Assembly: GCF_024753545.1 (NCBI RefSeq)
Contig: NZ_JANTOO010000014.1
Location: 62,001-126,000 of the forward strand
DNA: 64,000 bases
Source of the DNA: Lysinibacillus pinottii
Lineage (GTDB): Bacteria; Bacillota; Bacilli; Bacillales_A; Planococcaceae
Direction: 5' to 3'
Positions 1 to 8,939 of the stretch are shown here, piece after piece; the first letter of the stretch is position 1; each line of letters begins with the position of its first letter. Position numbers and translations under genes: made by a program. The notes under the pieces were generated by a model, which saw only the letters and a list, made by a program, of their open reading frames with translations, was not told the origin of the DNA and did not search any database.

Positions 1-680
1 CTAGCTTGTTTTCAAGCCATCTCCAACCGATATTTGCTGGAGTATCCCTTATTACGTTTTATTTCTTTATCCATTTATCTAATTTCTTATCAGCTTATTT
101 TCTATACCAATTTAATCGCCCCAAGTATAATCAAGATTTTATCATTGTGCTGGGGAGTGGCTTAATTAATGACAAGGTGCCGCCCCTGTTAGCTAGCCGC
201 ATTCAAAAAGCAATCGATTTCTATCATAAACAAGCAACAGTGAGCACCCCTCCTACCATCATCTTTTCTGGTGGTCAAGGATCTGATGAAAATTTACCAG
301 AGGCAGAGGCCATGCAAAGGTATGCAATTGAAAAAGGCATTCCTATTGAGCATACGCTACAAGAAAATCGTTCTGTTAATACGTATCAAAACATGTTATT
401 TTCGAAACAAATCATGGACGATATCAAACAAGGCGAAGCATATAACAGTATCTTTACAACAAATAATTTTCACTTGTTCCGTGCAGGAATTTATGCCAGA
501 CTTGCTGGCTTAAACAGTCAGGGCATTGGATCGAAAACAGCCTTTTACTATTGGCCAAATGCCATGATTCGTGAATATGTGGCAATTGTTGTTTTAGAAC
601 GGAAACGACATATGAAATTGATCGCCCCAATTATTATTATTTCCATCTTATTTGCCCTATTCAGCTTTTTCTTTGTCTAA
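1..680 (+). CDS. YdcF/SanA-like (DUF218) membrane protein, 5' end missing
   Basis: The visible reading frame runs from the window edge to a TAA at 678-680 and lacks its true start; a TTG at 6 is only the first possible start codon seen. The first 35 residues are hydrophobic membrane segments. They are followed by the DUF218 core, with IIVLGSGL near residue 47, FSGGQG near 87 and a polar acidic stretch (DENLPEAEAM), the pattern of the YdcF/SanA/ElyC family. A last hydrophobic helix (LIAPIIIISILFALF) closes the protein. Family members act in envelope homeostasis, but their chemistry is poorly defined. The full-length Bacillus relatives are longer at the N-terminus, so this is a truncation by the window, not a broken gene. 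A hairpin follows directly. Confidence 0.8.
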   Translation, partial: SLFSSHLQPIFAGVSLITFYFFIHLSNFLSAYFLYQFNRPKYNQDFIIVLGSGLINDKVPPLLASRIQKAIDFYHKQATVSTPPTIIFSGGQGSDENLPEAEAMQRYAIEKGIPIEHTLQENRSVNTYQNMLFSKQIMDDIKQGEAYNSIFTTNNFHLFRAGIYARLAGLNSQGIGSKTAFYYWPNAMIREYVAIVVLERKRHMKLIAPIIIISILFALFSFFFV

Positions 681-685
681 TCTGT

Positions 686-735
686 TGAAAGGATTCCATA
701 CACTATCGTGTTCGAATCCTTTCATGGTGTTTTCA
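686..735 (+). terminator. Terminator after the YdcF-like gene
   Basis: An 11-bp perfect stem, TGAAAGGATTC (686-696) and GAATCCTTTCA (714-724), lies 6 bp after the stop codon. It is followed by TGGTGTTTTC, a modest U-rich tail. Position and symmetry support a rho-independent terminator. Confidence 0.65.
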
Positions 736-862
736 TACTAAGCACCTCTGCACGTTGTGAAAAAACAATGTATATGTGTAGGACAGAGCCTAAAAAGTAG
801 AGTCATCATTGTCCTCCAAAGCCTATATCTTAATAGAAATTACAAGTAAAAGGCATTTACTA

Positions 863-1336
863 TCATTCCTTTTGTTGCAAACGGCTAATATCGAGCTCGA
901 TTCTCTGTATGAGATAGGCAAGATTAGATGACCATTCAAGCCAATTCTCAGACTCACGCCATAGTTCTATCATTTCTCTCTCTCCGTATTGATCTGGCAT
1001 CTCATCCCGAATGTCTTTTAAATAGTTTAAAATAAATGCCAAGGAGTCTTCGTCTGCCATCAGTTGTTTTTGTGAATGGATGCTTTTATGACCACAAAAT
1101 TCCCCATTATCAAGATAATCTATATACAACTCGGCTAACGCCATTGCACTAACATCATAGAAAAAGTCAACATCCTCTATGGTCTCCCCAAAAAATCCTT
1201 TACTTTTCATTTTCTGTACAATGTTCGATAATGGAATATACGTTAATTCTTGATGATGTTCTATATAATCCCGTACCATGCCAACTACATCTAATCCTTC
1301 ATCACTTTCCAATGCTTTATAGCCCCATGCGCCCAT
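863..1336 (-). CDS. DUF4259 family protein
   Basis: The 157-residue protein opens with MGAWGYKALESDEGLD, the signature N-terminus of DUF4259 (MGxWGxxxxENDxxxD). The rest is acidic and helical with no signal peptide or membrane segment, so a cytoplasmic protein is expected. The start is supported by GAGGTG about 8 bases upstream. DUF4259 proteins have no established biochemical function; they often lie among immunity-like genes, which fits this neighbourhood. It is the last gene of a minus-strand set that begins with the SUFU-domain gene at 5768. A 128-bp gap separates it from the gene before, so it may also have its own promoter. Confidence 0.75.
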   Translation of the reverse strand: MGAWGYKALESDEGLDVVGMVRDYIEHHQELTYIPLSNIVQKMKSKGFFGETIEDVDFFYDVSAMALAELYIDYLDNGEFCGHKSIHSQKQLMADEDSLAFILNYLKDIRDEMPDQYGEREMIELWRESENWLEWSSNLAYLIQRIELDISRLQQKE

Positions 1337-1464
1337 CCTGTCGCACCTCGCCCTTCATATAGGATTTTAGTGCTTGTTAAGCTAATGAAGCCGTCATGAA
1401 AAAGAGCCACGGCAAACAATCAACTTCTGAGCACTCTATAATCATTGCAAAAAAAAGCTTCTTT

Positions 1465-2265
1465 TTATAGATAAGAGCCAAAATAAAATTTCACTTTTTC
1501 CTCTGAATAACCGTCCTGTCCTCTCCAAGTTGCCATAGCCAAAAAATCTGTTCCCCGTCCGCGTTCCTTGCGATAATCATCTGTCGATACTAATAGGCCA
1601 GCATACCCCCATATTTCCATAACTGCATCTCTTTCATATTGGTTGGACTTAAAAACATCCTTCCAACGCTTTTCTAATTGTCTGGCAGCATCCGTATCTT
1701 TACAGGACTTTATAGCCTCTAGCATCTGTTTGACAATCTCTATATCTGCCGCACAAACTATCAATGACTCTTGTTCTTTGATTAAACATTCTAGATCGAG
1801 CAAACAATACACTAGCCAATTTAAGCGAACACCTCCCCACTTCACTCGTTCAAAATTAAGGACATTGACATCTTCGTTAATATAATCTTCATTCGACATT
1901 AATTTATGTTCGTTACAAAAGCCACAGGCACTATAGGATACCAGCTCTTCCGGCCGCTCATGATACGTATGGATCGGTAGTTGTGCAGTTAGAGCCCAGC
2001 TTGATAACGCACTCCGTAAATATACTTTACGTGTTGAGAGACTGTGCAAAAATGCCCTCACTACAAGATCCTTAGTTATCACTTCATCATGAAGCTGTCG
2101 GAGTCTTTGTATACACTCATCATGGGAAATCGTTAAGCGATCAAACATTAGCCCCATCCTTTTCGCATACTGAAAATCTTCCTCTGTATACGTGTATTCC
2201 CCGTCTCTCCATCTACCAGATTGCCAATATGTTTGCATTAAAATTTTCTTTGCCTTTTGATCCAT
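1465..2265 (-). CDS. Hypothetical protein with a CxxC pair
   Basis: I do not recognise this 266-residue protein. It is soluble-looking, rich in charged and aromatic residues, and has a CGFC motif near residue 113 (SACGFCNEHK) that could be a metal or redox site. The C-terminal third contains EIWGYAGLLVSTDDYRKERGRGTD-like text in which the Gly/Tyr/Arg pattern may be conserved. The ATG at 2265 is chosen over a TTG at 2268 because GGAGGAG lies about 8 bases before it. It starts 16 bp after the ankyrin gene stops, so the two are very probably cotranscribed. Its position inside an immunity-like array suggests, but does not show, an immunity role. Confidence 0.6.
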   Translation of the reverse strand: MDQKAKKILMQTYWQSGRWRDGEYTYTEEDFQYAKRMGLMFDRLTISHDECIQRLRQLHDEVITKDLVVRAFLHSLSTRKVYLRSALSSWALTAQLPIHTYHERPEELVSYSACGFCNEHKLMSNEDYINEDVNVLNFERVKWGGVRLNWLVYCLLDLECLIKEQESLIVCAADIEIVKQMLEAIKSCKDTDAARQLEKRWKDVFKSNQYERDAVMEIWGYAGLLVSTDDYRKERGRGTDFLAMATWRGQDGYSEEKVKFYFGSYL

Positions 2266-2281
2266 CAAAAATCTCCTCCTA

Positions 2282-2977
2282 CTAAAGACCTAACTTAACC
2301 TTTAGTTTTTCCGCCATCTCTCTCCACGGCTGCTTCCAAGGTGAACCCTCAAGTTCATCTTCTGTTTGCGCCAGCCAATAATCACCCTCCATTAGCTCAA
2401 ATATTTCCATAAAGGTGATCACCGTACATACTGGATTGTTGAATGCCGCTATCATCGGCTCTGGCCCATCATCCCAGTTGTAACGATTGACTATGGCATG
2501 CAAAATAATAGACGATGAAACTTCGCTAATGTGTTGACACATCTTATTGAGATTTTCTTCATATAGGATGGTATCTACTTGTCGCTGCTCTTCCGAATTC
2601 AAGGTCAATCTGATGGCACCAGGTGTATCCAACAGTAAATCGGCTATTTCGCTATGCGCTCTTGCAGCATACCAGGCAGTCGCTGTCATTCCTTCTGGAT
2701 CCTGTAAAGGAACCCCTCTGGTAAGCAGTAATGACATAACTTCTTTTTGCTTAAATTTCACAGCTTTTTTGAGTGCTGTATCACCCAGCCTATCTTGTAC
2801 CTCCAAGTCAATATTTTGCGCTAGCAGGAGCTCAATCCCTTCCGTTGTCATTCGGTTTGTGATAAATAGCATTAACGGTGTTCTTCCTCGCGCGTCGCGT
2901 TCATTTACATCAAGCTTGTTCACAGCATCTCGCACCATCTCCAGATTGTTGGATTTGCTAACCTCCGCCCATCCCAT
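2282..2977 (-). CDS. Ankyrin-repeat protein
   Basis: The 231-residue protein has tandem ankyrin repeats in its first 130 residues: NERDARGRTPLMLFI, then VQDRLGDTALKKAVKFKQ, then LQDPEGMTATAWYAARAH, each with the TPL/TAL turn and following helices. The C-terminal 100 residues are a separate acidic helical region ending near GSPWKQPWREMAEKLKVKL. The ATG at 2977 is preferred over an upstream start at 3112: TAGGAGGG lies 8 bases before it, and the longer form would overlap the preceding gene. That gene stops at 2991, 13 bp away. Single small ankyrin proteins of this type are common as immunity proteins in polymorphic toxin loci, binding a partner through the repeat surface; the partner here is unknown. 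Confidence 0.8.
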   Translation of the reverse strand: MGWAEVSKSNNLEMVRDAVNKLDVNERDARGRTPLMLFITNRMTTEGIELLLAQNIDLEVQDRLGDTALKKAVKFKQKEVMSLLLTRGVPLQDPEGMTATAWYAARAHSEIADLLLDTPGAIRLTLNSEEQRQVDTILYEENLNKMCQHISEVSSSIILHAIVNRYNWDDGPEPMIAAFNNPVCTVITFMEIFELMEGDYWLAQTEDELEGSPWKQPWREMAEKLKVKLGL

Positions 2978-2990
2978 TTGGTTTTCCCTC

Positions 2991-4649
2991 CTAAGTGATC
3001 CATTTTTGTAATTTCTCAAGCTCCTCCTTCCTATCAGAGGTTTCTTGTTTAATATGCTGAGCAAGCTTCTTAGCACCGCCAAATAATTGGTACAAAACAA
3101 ATTCACGCTCATAGCTTTCTTTATTTTCTAATTCCTGAACGAGCGCCTTTAGCAGGTCTACTTTCATCATTTCAATCCCTTTTAGCGGTTTTGCTGATTC
3201 ATTGGCACCAAGAAGAATGGCCACGAGCACAGGAATAAACTCAACCGATAAGCCATGAGCTTCAATAAAAGCCTCCCCATAGGAATCCTGCACGGACTGA
3301 TGTTCAGAATCGACGAGGGTCATGTAGCTTTGCACAAGCTGAAAATAATCCTTACTGTATAGCCCTAATCCCAAAATCGCATAGGTTCCAGGCATGGCTG
3401 ATTTTTCACTTGGCTCTACATCCTGGTACCATGCATATTCCTCCATCGCCACTTGTGCATAGTCTGCTAATAAAGGAAAAAGGCTAGGATAGGATAGGCA
3501 ATTAGCAAAAAACTGATGGAGCTTTGATTTGGCTAGCTTTTTTAGTGGAAGAAAATTTTTCACTTTTGTTTTTAACATCATTTTATAGCCCTTTGGAAAG
3601 CCTTCCTGTAAAAGATGAATGATATAATGAAGTGCTTCACGATAAGCCGCTTCTTCTTCCTTTTTTATTCGTATATCTATAGTTTGCAAAATATCATTTG
3701 CTGCGCCCTCAAAAAAATCACTTTTGCGCTTACTTTCAAAACGTCCGCTTCCTTTTTGTAAATACTCCGTTGCCTGCTGTGAGCCAAGCTGTTTAGCAAG
3801 GTGGAGGTATTCTAAACGAGTAGCTGGTTCTTTATAACCGATTTTGACCGCCACATAAAGAAAGAAATCTAGCTTTTTCTTCTCCATATAAGGTTCTATT
3901 TCTTCATTTTTAAGTATCCACTCATTGCTATAATCACTTGTTTGCTGAAAATAGCCCTTTAAAAAGTGGTCTTCTGCCCATTGTTTAAAGGCATTTGTAA
4001 AATAATAGTTCCACTTTTCTAAACGCTCTTTATTCGCCAGATGTTTTTCCTGTAGCTGACGAATAATTGGTTCGATTTCCTCTGCTGTTTGTTGAAAAAA
4101 ATGGGGATTGACTAAATGCTGTGCTAAGAAAAACTCATCATTGTCACTTGGACGCACAGGAAGCGCTGCCATCACCTTCTTTTCAAGAAAAGATGCTAAC
4201 TCTTGTTTCATTAACGCTAGTTTCTGATGATTAAGAAGCTCCTTTTGAAACCGCCACTTAGTCTCACCAAACTCACTTTCAAGCATCACTTGAAAGTGGT
4301 AATCAAAAAATCGGGGTCCATATGGCTGTGCCTGAAACATTTGCTCCATTTTTGTACATAAAGCCGAAAAAAGATCCTCAGCATAGTTATGTTCTATAAT
4401 TTCCTGTATGTATGTCCCTGCATTTACCTTATAAGCACTATCACTCCAGCTAAATGGTTCATAGATATCTATACAAATAGTCCCATATTGACTGTTTCCT
4501 TTTTTCCATGTGACTTTTAAATAATTAAAGATACCTGCTTGTAATCGGCTTTGATGTTGAATGCCTTCAAGACGCTGACTTTCTTGCTGATAGACGGTGG
4601 TAAGTTGATCCCACACATCCGCTAAAAAATATTCTATAGATGGCTGCAT
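2991..4649 (-). CDS. Large DUF6138-like protein
   Basis: A 552-residue soluble protein, mostly alpha-helical and rich in Glu, Lys and Gln, with no signal peptide or obvious catalytic motif. The N-terminal part (IFNYLKVTWKKG, near residue 50) resembles the DUF6138 family as I remember it, which is a family of unknown function found in Bacillales; I hold this loosely. Several helical pairs in the middle (YLHLAKQLGSQQATEYLQKG) look like tetratricopeptide or SEL1-type repeats. The GTG at 4658 sits on the ribosome-binding site itself, so the ATG at 4649, 8 bases after AAAGGG, is the better start. It leads the ankyrin gene by 13 bp and is separated from the SUFU gene by a terminator-like hairpin. 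Confidence 0.6.
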   Translation of the reverse strand: MQPSIEYFLADVWDQLTTVYQQESQRLEGIQHQSRLQAGIFNYLKVTWKKGNSQYGTICIDIYEPFSWSDSAYKVNAGTYIQEIIEHNYAEDLFSALCTKMEQMFQAQPYGPRFFDYHFQVMLESEFGETKWRFQKELLNHQKLALMKQELASFLEKKVMAALPVRPSDNDEFFLAQHLVNPHFFQQTAEEIEPIIRQLQEKHLANKERLEKWNYYFTNAFKQWAEDHFLKGYFQQTSDYSNEWILKNEEIEPYMEKKKLDFFLYVAVKIGYKEPATRLEYLHLAKQLGSQQATEYLQKGSGRFESKRKSDFFEGAANDILQTIDIRIKKEEEAAYREALHYIIHLLQEGFPKGYKMMLKTKVKNFLPLKKLAKSKLHQFFANCLSYPSLFPLLADYAQVAMEEYAWYQDVEPSEKSAMPGTYAILGLGLYSKDYFQLVQSYMTLVDSEHQSVQDSYGEAFIEAHGLSVEFIPVLVAILLGANESAKPLKGIEMMKVDLLKALVQELENKESYEREFVLYQLFGGAKKLAQHIKQETSDRKEELEKLQKWIT

Positions 4650-4665
4650 ATGCTTCACCCTTTCT

Positions 4666-4706
4666 TAGAGAAAAATCTCTCGCCAAAAATTATTTAGCGA
4701 GAGATT
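4666..4706 (-). terminator. Terminator between SUFU gene and DUF6138-like gene
   Basis: A 10-bp perfect stem, AATCTCTCGC (4674-4683) with GCGAGAGATT (4697-4706), followed on the minus strand by TTTTTCTC. It lies 52 bp after the SUFU stop codon and should end most SUFU transcripts, so the downstream genes may be expressed separately or by read-through. Confidence 0.65.
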
Positions 4707-4757
4707 ACCTTATCCGATTGTTTTCACAACCGCTCCTTCTTGATCTTTTATATATGT

Positions 4758-5768
4758 TTACATAATTTCAAAACTGACATCTTTTAAAGAAGATATGGCA
4801 AATTGTTTTTCTAGCGGTACTAACTGTTGACTTAACTCCTCAACCGCCTCTTTATTCAAGGTAATGGTAATTTCCTGTTCATTTTGCTGATAGTCTACTA
4901 GATTATCTGGTTTAAATACGATAGTTAACTCTTGACCGACTAAGCTAAGATTCCTGTCCTTTAAAATCCGTCCACGTAATAATTTGCCAATGACATCCGC
5001 CTGTTTCGCTCCTAATTGAACAACATTGGATTGTTTGTTAAACCAGCCTTTTTTCCCTGCTTGCCAAGCCAGTTGATCAACAAATAAAAAACCTGTACTT
5101 GAACCATCTTCCATCATTCCTTGCTCAACCGCCTCTACAATTTCAGGGTTTCCTAAAAGTGAGGAGCGTGTTAAGTCAGTAACATAGCTTGGAATGTGGT
5201 TGATGCCCGCCTGTAGCACACCGAGTGTTTTCCATGTCTGCATCGCTTCTAGTTCATCCTCTGTAATACCGACCATTTGGATAAACTCCACCCTGCCATT
5301 CGGCGTATCCATTTCAGCAAGTTCAGGATCATGCGTAAAGGCTAGCGCTGTTAATTGTGTATCAGCATCCAGACAGATGGGACCATTAGCATCCAAATAA
5401 TCACCTGCTCTAAAAACATTCCCACTATTAAAAACATATTTCCCCATATTCTGTAATAAATTCAACGCCCACGCTGGGGGCTCCTCTTCATCTTCACTGC
5501 GCACTAAGCGAAACGTCAATTCAAATCCATAGCCACTATAGTCTTTATTCTCAAGCTCTTTTTCATATAACTCCGAGAATCCATATGTGACAAAGTGCCA
5601 ATGTGGAACCGGTGTTTCACTTTTATAGGCACTTATACCATCCAAAGGATCTTGTCCACCTAAAGAATAAGGAATCATGGTGCCGTAATGCTTTGGCCCC
5701 TGTTCCCCATACACCTGTGATACTGCTTCATCAATCGCATCCCAGCCTACCGTAACCTCTTCACTCAT
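4758..5768 (-). CDS. Suppressor-of-fused (SUFU) domain protein
   Basis: A 336-residue cytoplasmic protein. Residues 20-190 carry the bacterial SUFU fold: GPKHYGTMIPYSLGG, then PVPHWHFVTYGFSELYEKE and the GYGFELTFRL strand, followed by WALNLLQNMGKYVF and later FIQMVGITEDELEAMQTW. The last third is a second alpha/beta region of unknown role. A strong AGGAGG lies 8 bases before the ATG. Bacterial SUFU proteins are known mainly as immunity proteins of polymorphic toxin systems, acting by binding a toxin domain. No toxin gene is present in this window, so the target cannot be named. It heads the set of immunity-like genes that runs to 863. Confidence 0.85.
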   Translation of the reverse strand: MSEEVTVGWDAIDEAVSQVYGEQGPKHYGTMIPYSLGGQDPLDGISAYKSETPVPHWHFVTYGFSELYEKELENKDYSGYGFELTFRLVRSEDEEEPPAWALNLLQNMGKYVFNSGNVFRAGDYLDANGPICLDADTQLTALAFTHDPELAEMDTPNGRVEFIQMVGITEDELEAMQTWKTLGVLQAGINHIPSYVTDLTRSSLLGNPEIVEAVEQGMMEDGSSTGFLFVDQLAWQAGKKGWFNKQSNVVQLGAKQADVIGKLLRGRILKDRNLSLVGQELTIVFKPDNLVDYQQNEQEITITLNKEAVEELSQQLVPLEKQFAISSLKDVSFEIM

Positions 5769-5924
5769 CTACGTATCCTCCTTGCAGCTGCCACTATCAG
5801 CTCTACTAACCTAATTATTATGATACCAATTTTATGGTAGCCAATTAACAGCAATAGGACTCATTTTCACCTTCCGTGCAACTAGGTTTATTTTCATTCC
5901 GTACGAGGAAAATATTACTAACGC

Positions 5925-5967
5925 AAAAAATCAGGCCATCTTCTCGATACCCAAAAAGATTGCCTGA
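5925..5967 (-). terminator. Weak terminator after the papain-fold hydrolase gene
   Basis: TCAGGC (5931-5936) pairs with GCCTGA (5962-5967), with six T residues following on the minus strand. The stem is short and the loop long, so this is a modest candidate, placed 53 bp after the stop at 6020. Confidence 0.4.
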
Positions 5968-6019
5968 ATAACCTACTATTCTGACATTTTAATATATACG
6001 TTCTATCAATCGAAAGATG

Positions 6020-6568
6020 CTAGCCATACATCATAACTGGCTCACGTACAACATGTAAATAGTCTGCCAGTTTCCCAGCAAATACTTGCTCTAAGTATGG
6101 TAATTGAGCTAGGCAGTGAGGTGTCATTAATGCTGGATTTTGGTAAATCTTTAAACCTCCAACTTTTAATAGCGTGGCTACAAACTGGGAACAAAAATAG
6201 GCGCGTTCTCTTCTTACTTCCTTCTGCATCATCACACCAAAAAGCCCGATAAAGTTGTATTTATAACGATCTCGATTCCAATACATATAACGCACGATTT
6301 TAGCCATTTCTAAATATTGATAATGAGAAATTCTACAACGATAAATGACACAATCCGCTGACTCAAATAGCCCTCTTTCAGCATCCTCTCGCAAAAAACC
6401 ACCACTTAAAGGATTGTTTAATTGCCTACGTCCAAAGCTAAACATTTCGTATAGCCCCTCATCAAATGCAATTGATGCATGATTCATCTCTCTACCAGTA
6501 TACATACCTATTGCTTTCGATAATAATGTCCCTGTTTTAGTTAATACTATGTAAATCGTATGTGCCAT
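6020..6568 (-). CDS. YiiX/YaeF-type permuted NlpC/P60 papain-fold hydrolase
   Basis: A 182-residue protein without a signal peptide. The order of catalytic residues is the permuted papain arrangement: a histidine early in the chain (GREMNHASIAF, His near residue 30) and the cysteine late (RAYFCSQFVATLLKVGG, Cys near 130). This is the layout of YiiX/YaeF and other circularly permuted NlpC/P60 enzymes, which cleave amide or ester bonds. A Tyr/Trp-rich linker (YMYWNRDRYKYNFIGLFG) lies between. The ATG follows AGGTGAAGAA. Substrate is unknown; it sits 250 bp before the SUFU gene on the same strand, but I see no proof that the two work together. Confidence 0.7.
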   Translation of the reverse strand: MAHTIYIVLTKTGTLLSKAIGMYTGREMNHASIAFDEGLYEMFSFGRRQLNNPLSGGFLREDAERGLFESADCVIYRCRISHYQYLEMAKIVRYMYWNRDRYKYNFIGLFGVMMQKEVRRERAYFCSQFVATLLKVGGLKIYQNPALMTPHCLAQLPYLEQVFAGKLADYLHVVREPVMMYG

Positions 6569-7048
6569 TTCTTCACCTACTCCAATATTCTTTCTACAAC
6601 TACCAATACGTTTTAAAACTTCAAATGGTTTCGTGAATTTCCTTTTTTTATAAGTATATACTATTAATCTTAAATATTTCCTTAGCAGAACCTGAAGAAT
6701 TTCTTAAGATTTAGGTTTGTTTGCTAGTAAGTTGAGGAACTATGATGATATCAACGTTCTAAGAAATCAACTTTTGGACTACCTTTATATATATGCCTTT
6801 AATTGTATTCTTATGTGGGGTACAAATGGGGTACAGAAGATTTTTTGCTGGGGTTACTTGGAGTACTGAAAAATAGACGGACAGGTAACTAAGAACAATA
6901 AAAACATAATATTTAATTTCTTTATGTACTTATTACCAACTAACAGCTTAGAAGCTGCCGTACCTATTTTATACATTAATTTAAGCTTATATAAGGCTAT
7001 TAAAATAACAGTTTTGATTACTTCAGTATTTAAATTTGTTTGTGTTAT

Positions 7049-7550
7049 CTACTTATCTAGTTTTATATCAACTTGGGCAAATAGTAATGTCTTGCTGACA
7101 ACACCTATCAGTATTGATACAATTTTATTGTATTGCCACCATGTAATGGAAAAGAGGAAAGCAGTCTCACACTTCAGTGTGCCCCAAAATGATTCGGTTG
7201 GTCCGTTATCAATACATCGACCAAAACGGGACATACTTTGTGCCATATTGGCTGTTTCCACAATTCGCTTAAATTCCTTCGATGTATATTGAAAACCTCG
7301 ATCACTATGTATTAATGGCTGATTGTAATGATTGAATAGCTGATTTTATTGTTTTGAAAACAAGGGAATTATTATTCGAAAGACCGTACAAAACTCACAA
7401 TTAAACGTGAATGCTCGATTTAATACGTTCTCAGCCACATGATGTACAGGGGATTTATGATAAGGCTTGCGCTTTCTACGAATAACAGACTTCAATACTC
7501 ATTCCTTCTGTGAATAATTTCGTTGAATGTAGTCCTCCACAGCTGCTAAT
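7049..7550 (-). pseudogene. IS3-family transposase OrfB remnant
   Basis: Reading the minus strand, the DDE integrase core is recognisable in pieces. PLIHSDRGFQYTSKEF, carrying the second Asp, lies near 7265-7320, and SMSRFGRCIDNGPTESFWGT, carrying the Glu, near 7180-7240. Further upstream RRKRKPYHKSPVHHVAENVL (7390-7460) matches the start of OrfB. In-frame stops and frame changes separate these parts, and the family similarity fades after about 7150. The first Asp region is missing, so no active enzyme can be made. Confidence 0.75.
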
Positions 7551-7551
7551 T

Positions 7552-7752
7552 TTAACTCTTTTGAATAGAACTTACATGAAGTAGCTTCTTGTAATCCTTC
7601 ACGTCCACCTCCTCAAATTTCATTTTCCATCTATGAAAAGTTTGATGATTTAATGAAAATTTTTCACACAATTCGATGATAGAATAGTGACCTTCTTCAA
7701 ACAATTGAAGGTTATGTAGTTTTAACTCGAGTGGATGTTTGCTTCGCCCCAT
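7552..7752 (-). pseudogene. IS3-family OrfA (helix-turn-helix) remnant
   Basis: A 66-residue frame beginning MGRSKHPLELKLHNLQLFEE, with a helix-turn-helix of the OrfA type (YSIIELCEKFSLNHQTFHRW). The start lies 67 bp inside the right end of the element, as is usual for IS3 members. OrfA proteins are normally 90-100 residues or longer and end with a leucine zipper; here the frame stops early, so it is truncated and probably not functional. Confidence 0.65.
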
Positions 7753-7921
7753 AAAAAATACTCCCCTTAGATAAACAGATTTTATTTTTTCATCTGTCTA
7801 CCTAATAGGGAGCATATCACAATTGAGCGCCTGGTCTTTATTTTGGTGACTTATTAATAATTCTGTAGCTACTTAATGAAAACAATAGAAATGGAGCTCA
7901 CCTATACAACAGGTGCAGATA

Positions 7922-8938
7922 TCAACTCATAACATTTGCTTGGTTTAACTGTTTTATATCTTGTTTACGATCCCACTCGAAGGTAATTAGCTCTTTGCCA
8001 TTCAAATCTTCATTCATTAAAGAAACAGCTGAGATTCGGCTATTATCATAAAGCTTGAAGTAATAGTTTTTACTTTGTGCACACATAGTAGCCGTGTAAA
8101 TCGTATAGTCTGTTTTCCCTTCTTTTGTCATGACAACTCCTTTCGGGATATTAACAGAAGATAGAATGTGGAACAAGTTTGTCACACCTTCTGTTTCATT
8201 TTTCGCTTGTTGCGTATATTTCTTCCAATAAGCCACGCGAAGAAAGCGTGCAGATGGTGTGAAATCACCTGGTAATCCCAATCCACCTGCCCCTTGTCCA
8301 AACGGTGTTAATTCAAACTCTCCCATTGTAATGTCTTCTGGTGGATTAGGAGTGACACCGATGTAAGCTCTTAAGTTTGTCTGATGCCATTCATAACCAG
8401 GGCTATTTGTCATGACCCCAATCGTTGGTCGATGAATGGTAATTCCTGTTTTATCTGGTTCAATCACAATCGATTCACCAGTAGAGTCTGTAAATGTATA
8501 ATGAAGGGGTGGTGCAAAGCCAAGTATTTCGTTTGGTTCATTTAATAATGTAAATGAGGCTAATTTCTCTACGACATCATTGATTGTTGCGCAGCTTCCT
8601 AATACTTGTGAAACGACGTAAACCGGATTAATGCCTCTTGAGCCTTCTTTCGGTTCGTCCGCATAGGTCGCAAAAGTTGCATAGTATAGCATAGCACCCA
8701 TCAATCCTTTTTCGTTCACCCCATCATAGAGAACTGGTGATGAGATGTCAGTACTTCCCATTCCGACAAATGCATATGGATTTTTGATTACCTTATTATC
8801 TTTCTCTAACAATCGAATTCCATAATTACGTGGCACAATAATCACTTTACTATCTGGTTCCATTGTAAAATCCATTGTACGAGCGAATAAACTTTTCTCA
8901 TCAGTTGTGTGAATTGATAAACTACTGCAGCCTAACAT
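7922..8938 (-). CDS. Penicillin V acylase (choloylglycine hydrolase family)
   Basis: This 338-residue protein agrees in length and nearly residue for residue with the structurally known penicillin V acylase of Bacillus (Lysinibacillus) sphaericus. The precursor starts MLGCSSLSI; removal of the first three residues exposes Cys as the N-terminal nucleophile of this Ntn hydrolase. In mature numbering Arg17 and Asp20 are in place (SLFARTMDF), and the oxyanion and active-site Asn occur in MTNSPGYEWHQTNLRAY. It hydrolyses the phenoxyacetyl amide of penicillin V; family relatives cleave bile salts or N-acyl homoserine lactones, and the natural role may be quorum-signal or defence chemistry. AAAGGAGTG precedes the ATG. 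The gene is monocistronic, flanked by IS debris and a long empty region. Confidence 0.95.
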   Translation of the reverse strand: MLGCSSLSIHTTDEKSLFARTMDFTMEPDSKVIIVPRNYGIRLLEKDNKVIKNPYAFVGMGSTDISSPVLYDGVNEKGLMGAMLYYATFATYADEPKEGSRGINPVYVVSQVLGSCATINDVVEKLASFTLLNEPNEILGFAPPLHYTFTDSTGESIVIEPDKTGITIHRPTIGVMTNSPGYEWHQTNLRAYIGVTPNPPEDITMGEFELTPFGQGAGGLGLPGDFTPSARFLRVAYWKKYTQQAKNETEGVTNLFHILSSVNIPKGVVMTKEGKTDYTIYTATMCAQSKNYYFKLYDNSRISAVSLMNEDLNGKELITFEWDRKQDIKQLNQANVMS

Positions 8939-8939
8939 A

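Larger units (their letters stand above)
6860..7819 (-). mobile_element. Decayed IS3-family (IS150-like) insertion sequence
   Basis: Both transposase reading frames of an IS3-family element are present on the minus strand, broken by stops and frameshifts. The right end, read inward from 7819, begins TGATATGCTCCCTATTAGGT and then AGACAG; the matching left end may be near 6865-6890, where AAATAGACGGACAGG is found, but the match is weak. The region to its left (6569-6860) has no gene; it shows only two nearby copies of GGGGTACA (6816-6835). The element cannot be mobile by itself. Confidence 0.7.

Noticed and set aside
2978..3112. N-terminal extension of the ankyrin protein
   Set aside because: It overlaps the upstream gene, lacks a ribosome-binding site and adds no ankyrin sequence; the ATG at 2977 is well supported.
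863..6568. Complete polymorphic toxin locus
   Set aside because: No secreted toxin, RHS/YD repeats, LXG or WXG domain or secretion gene is present; only immunity-like genes are seen.
6816..6840. GGGGTACA direct repeat as a phage attachment site
   Set aside because: No integrase gene, tRNA end or second attachment copy is present nearby.
6924..7292. Plus-strand ORF of 122 codons
   Set aside because: It is the reverse complement of the decayed IS3 transposase and has no ribosome-binding site.
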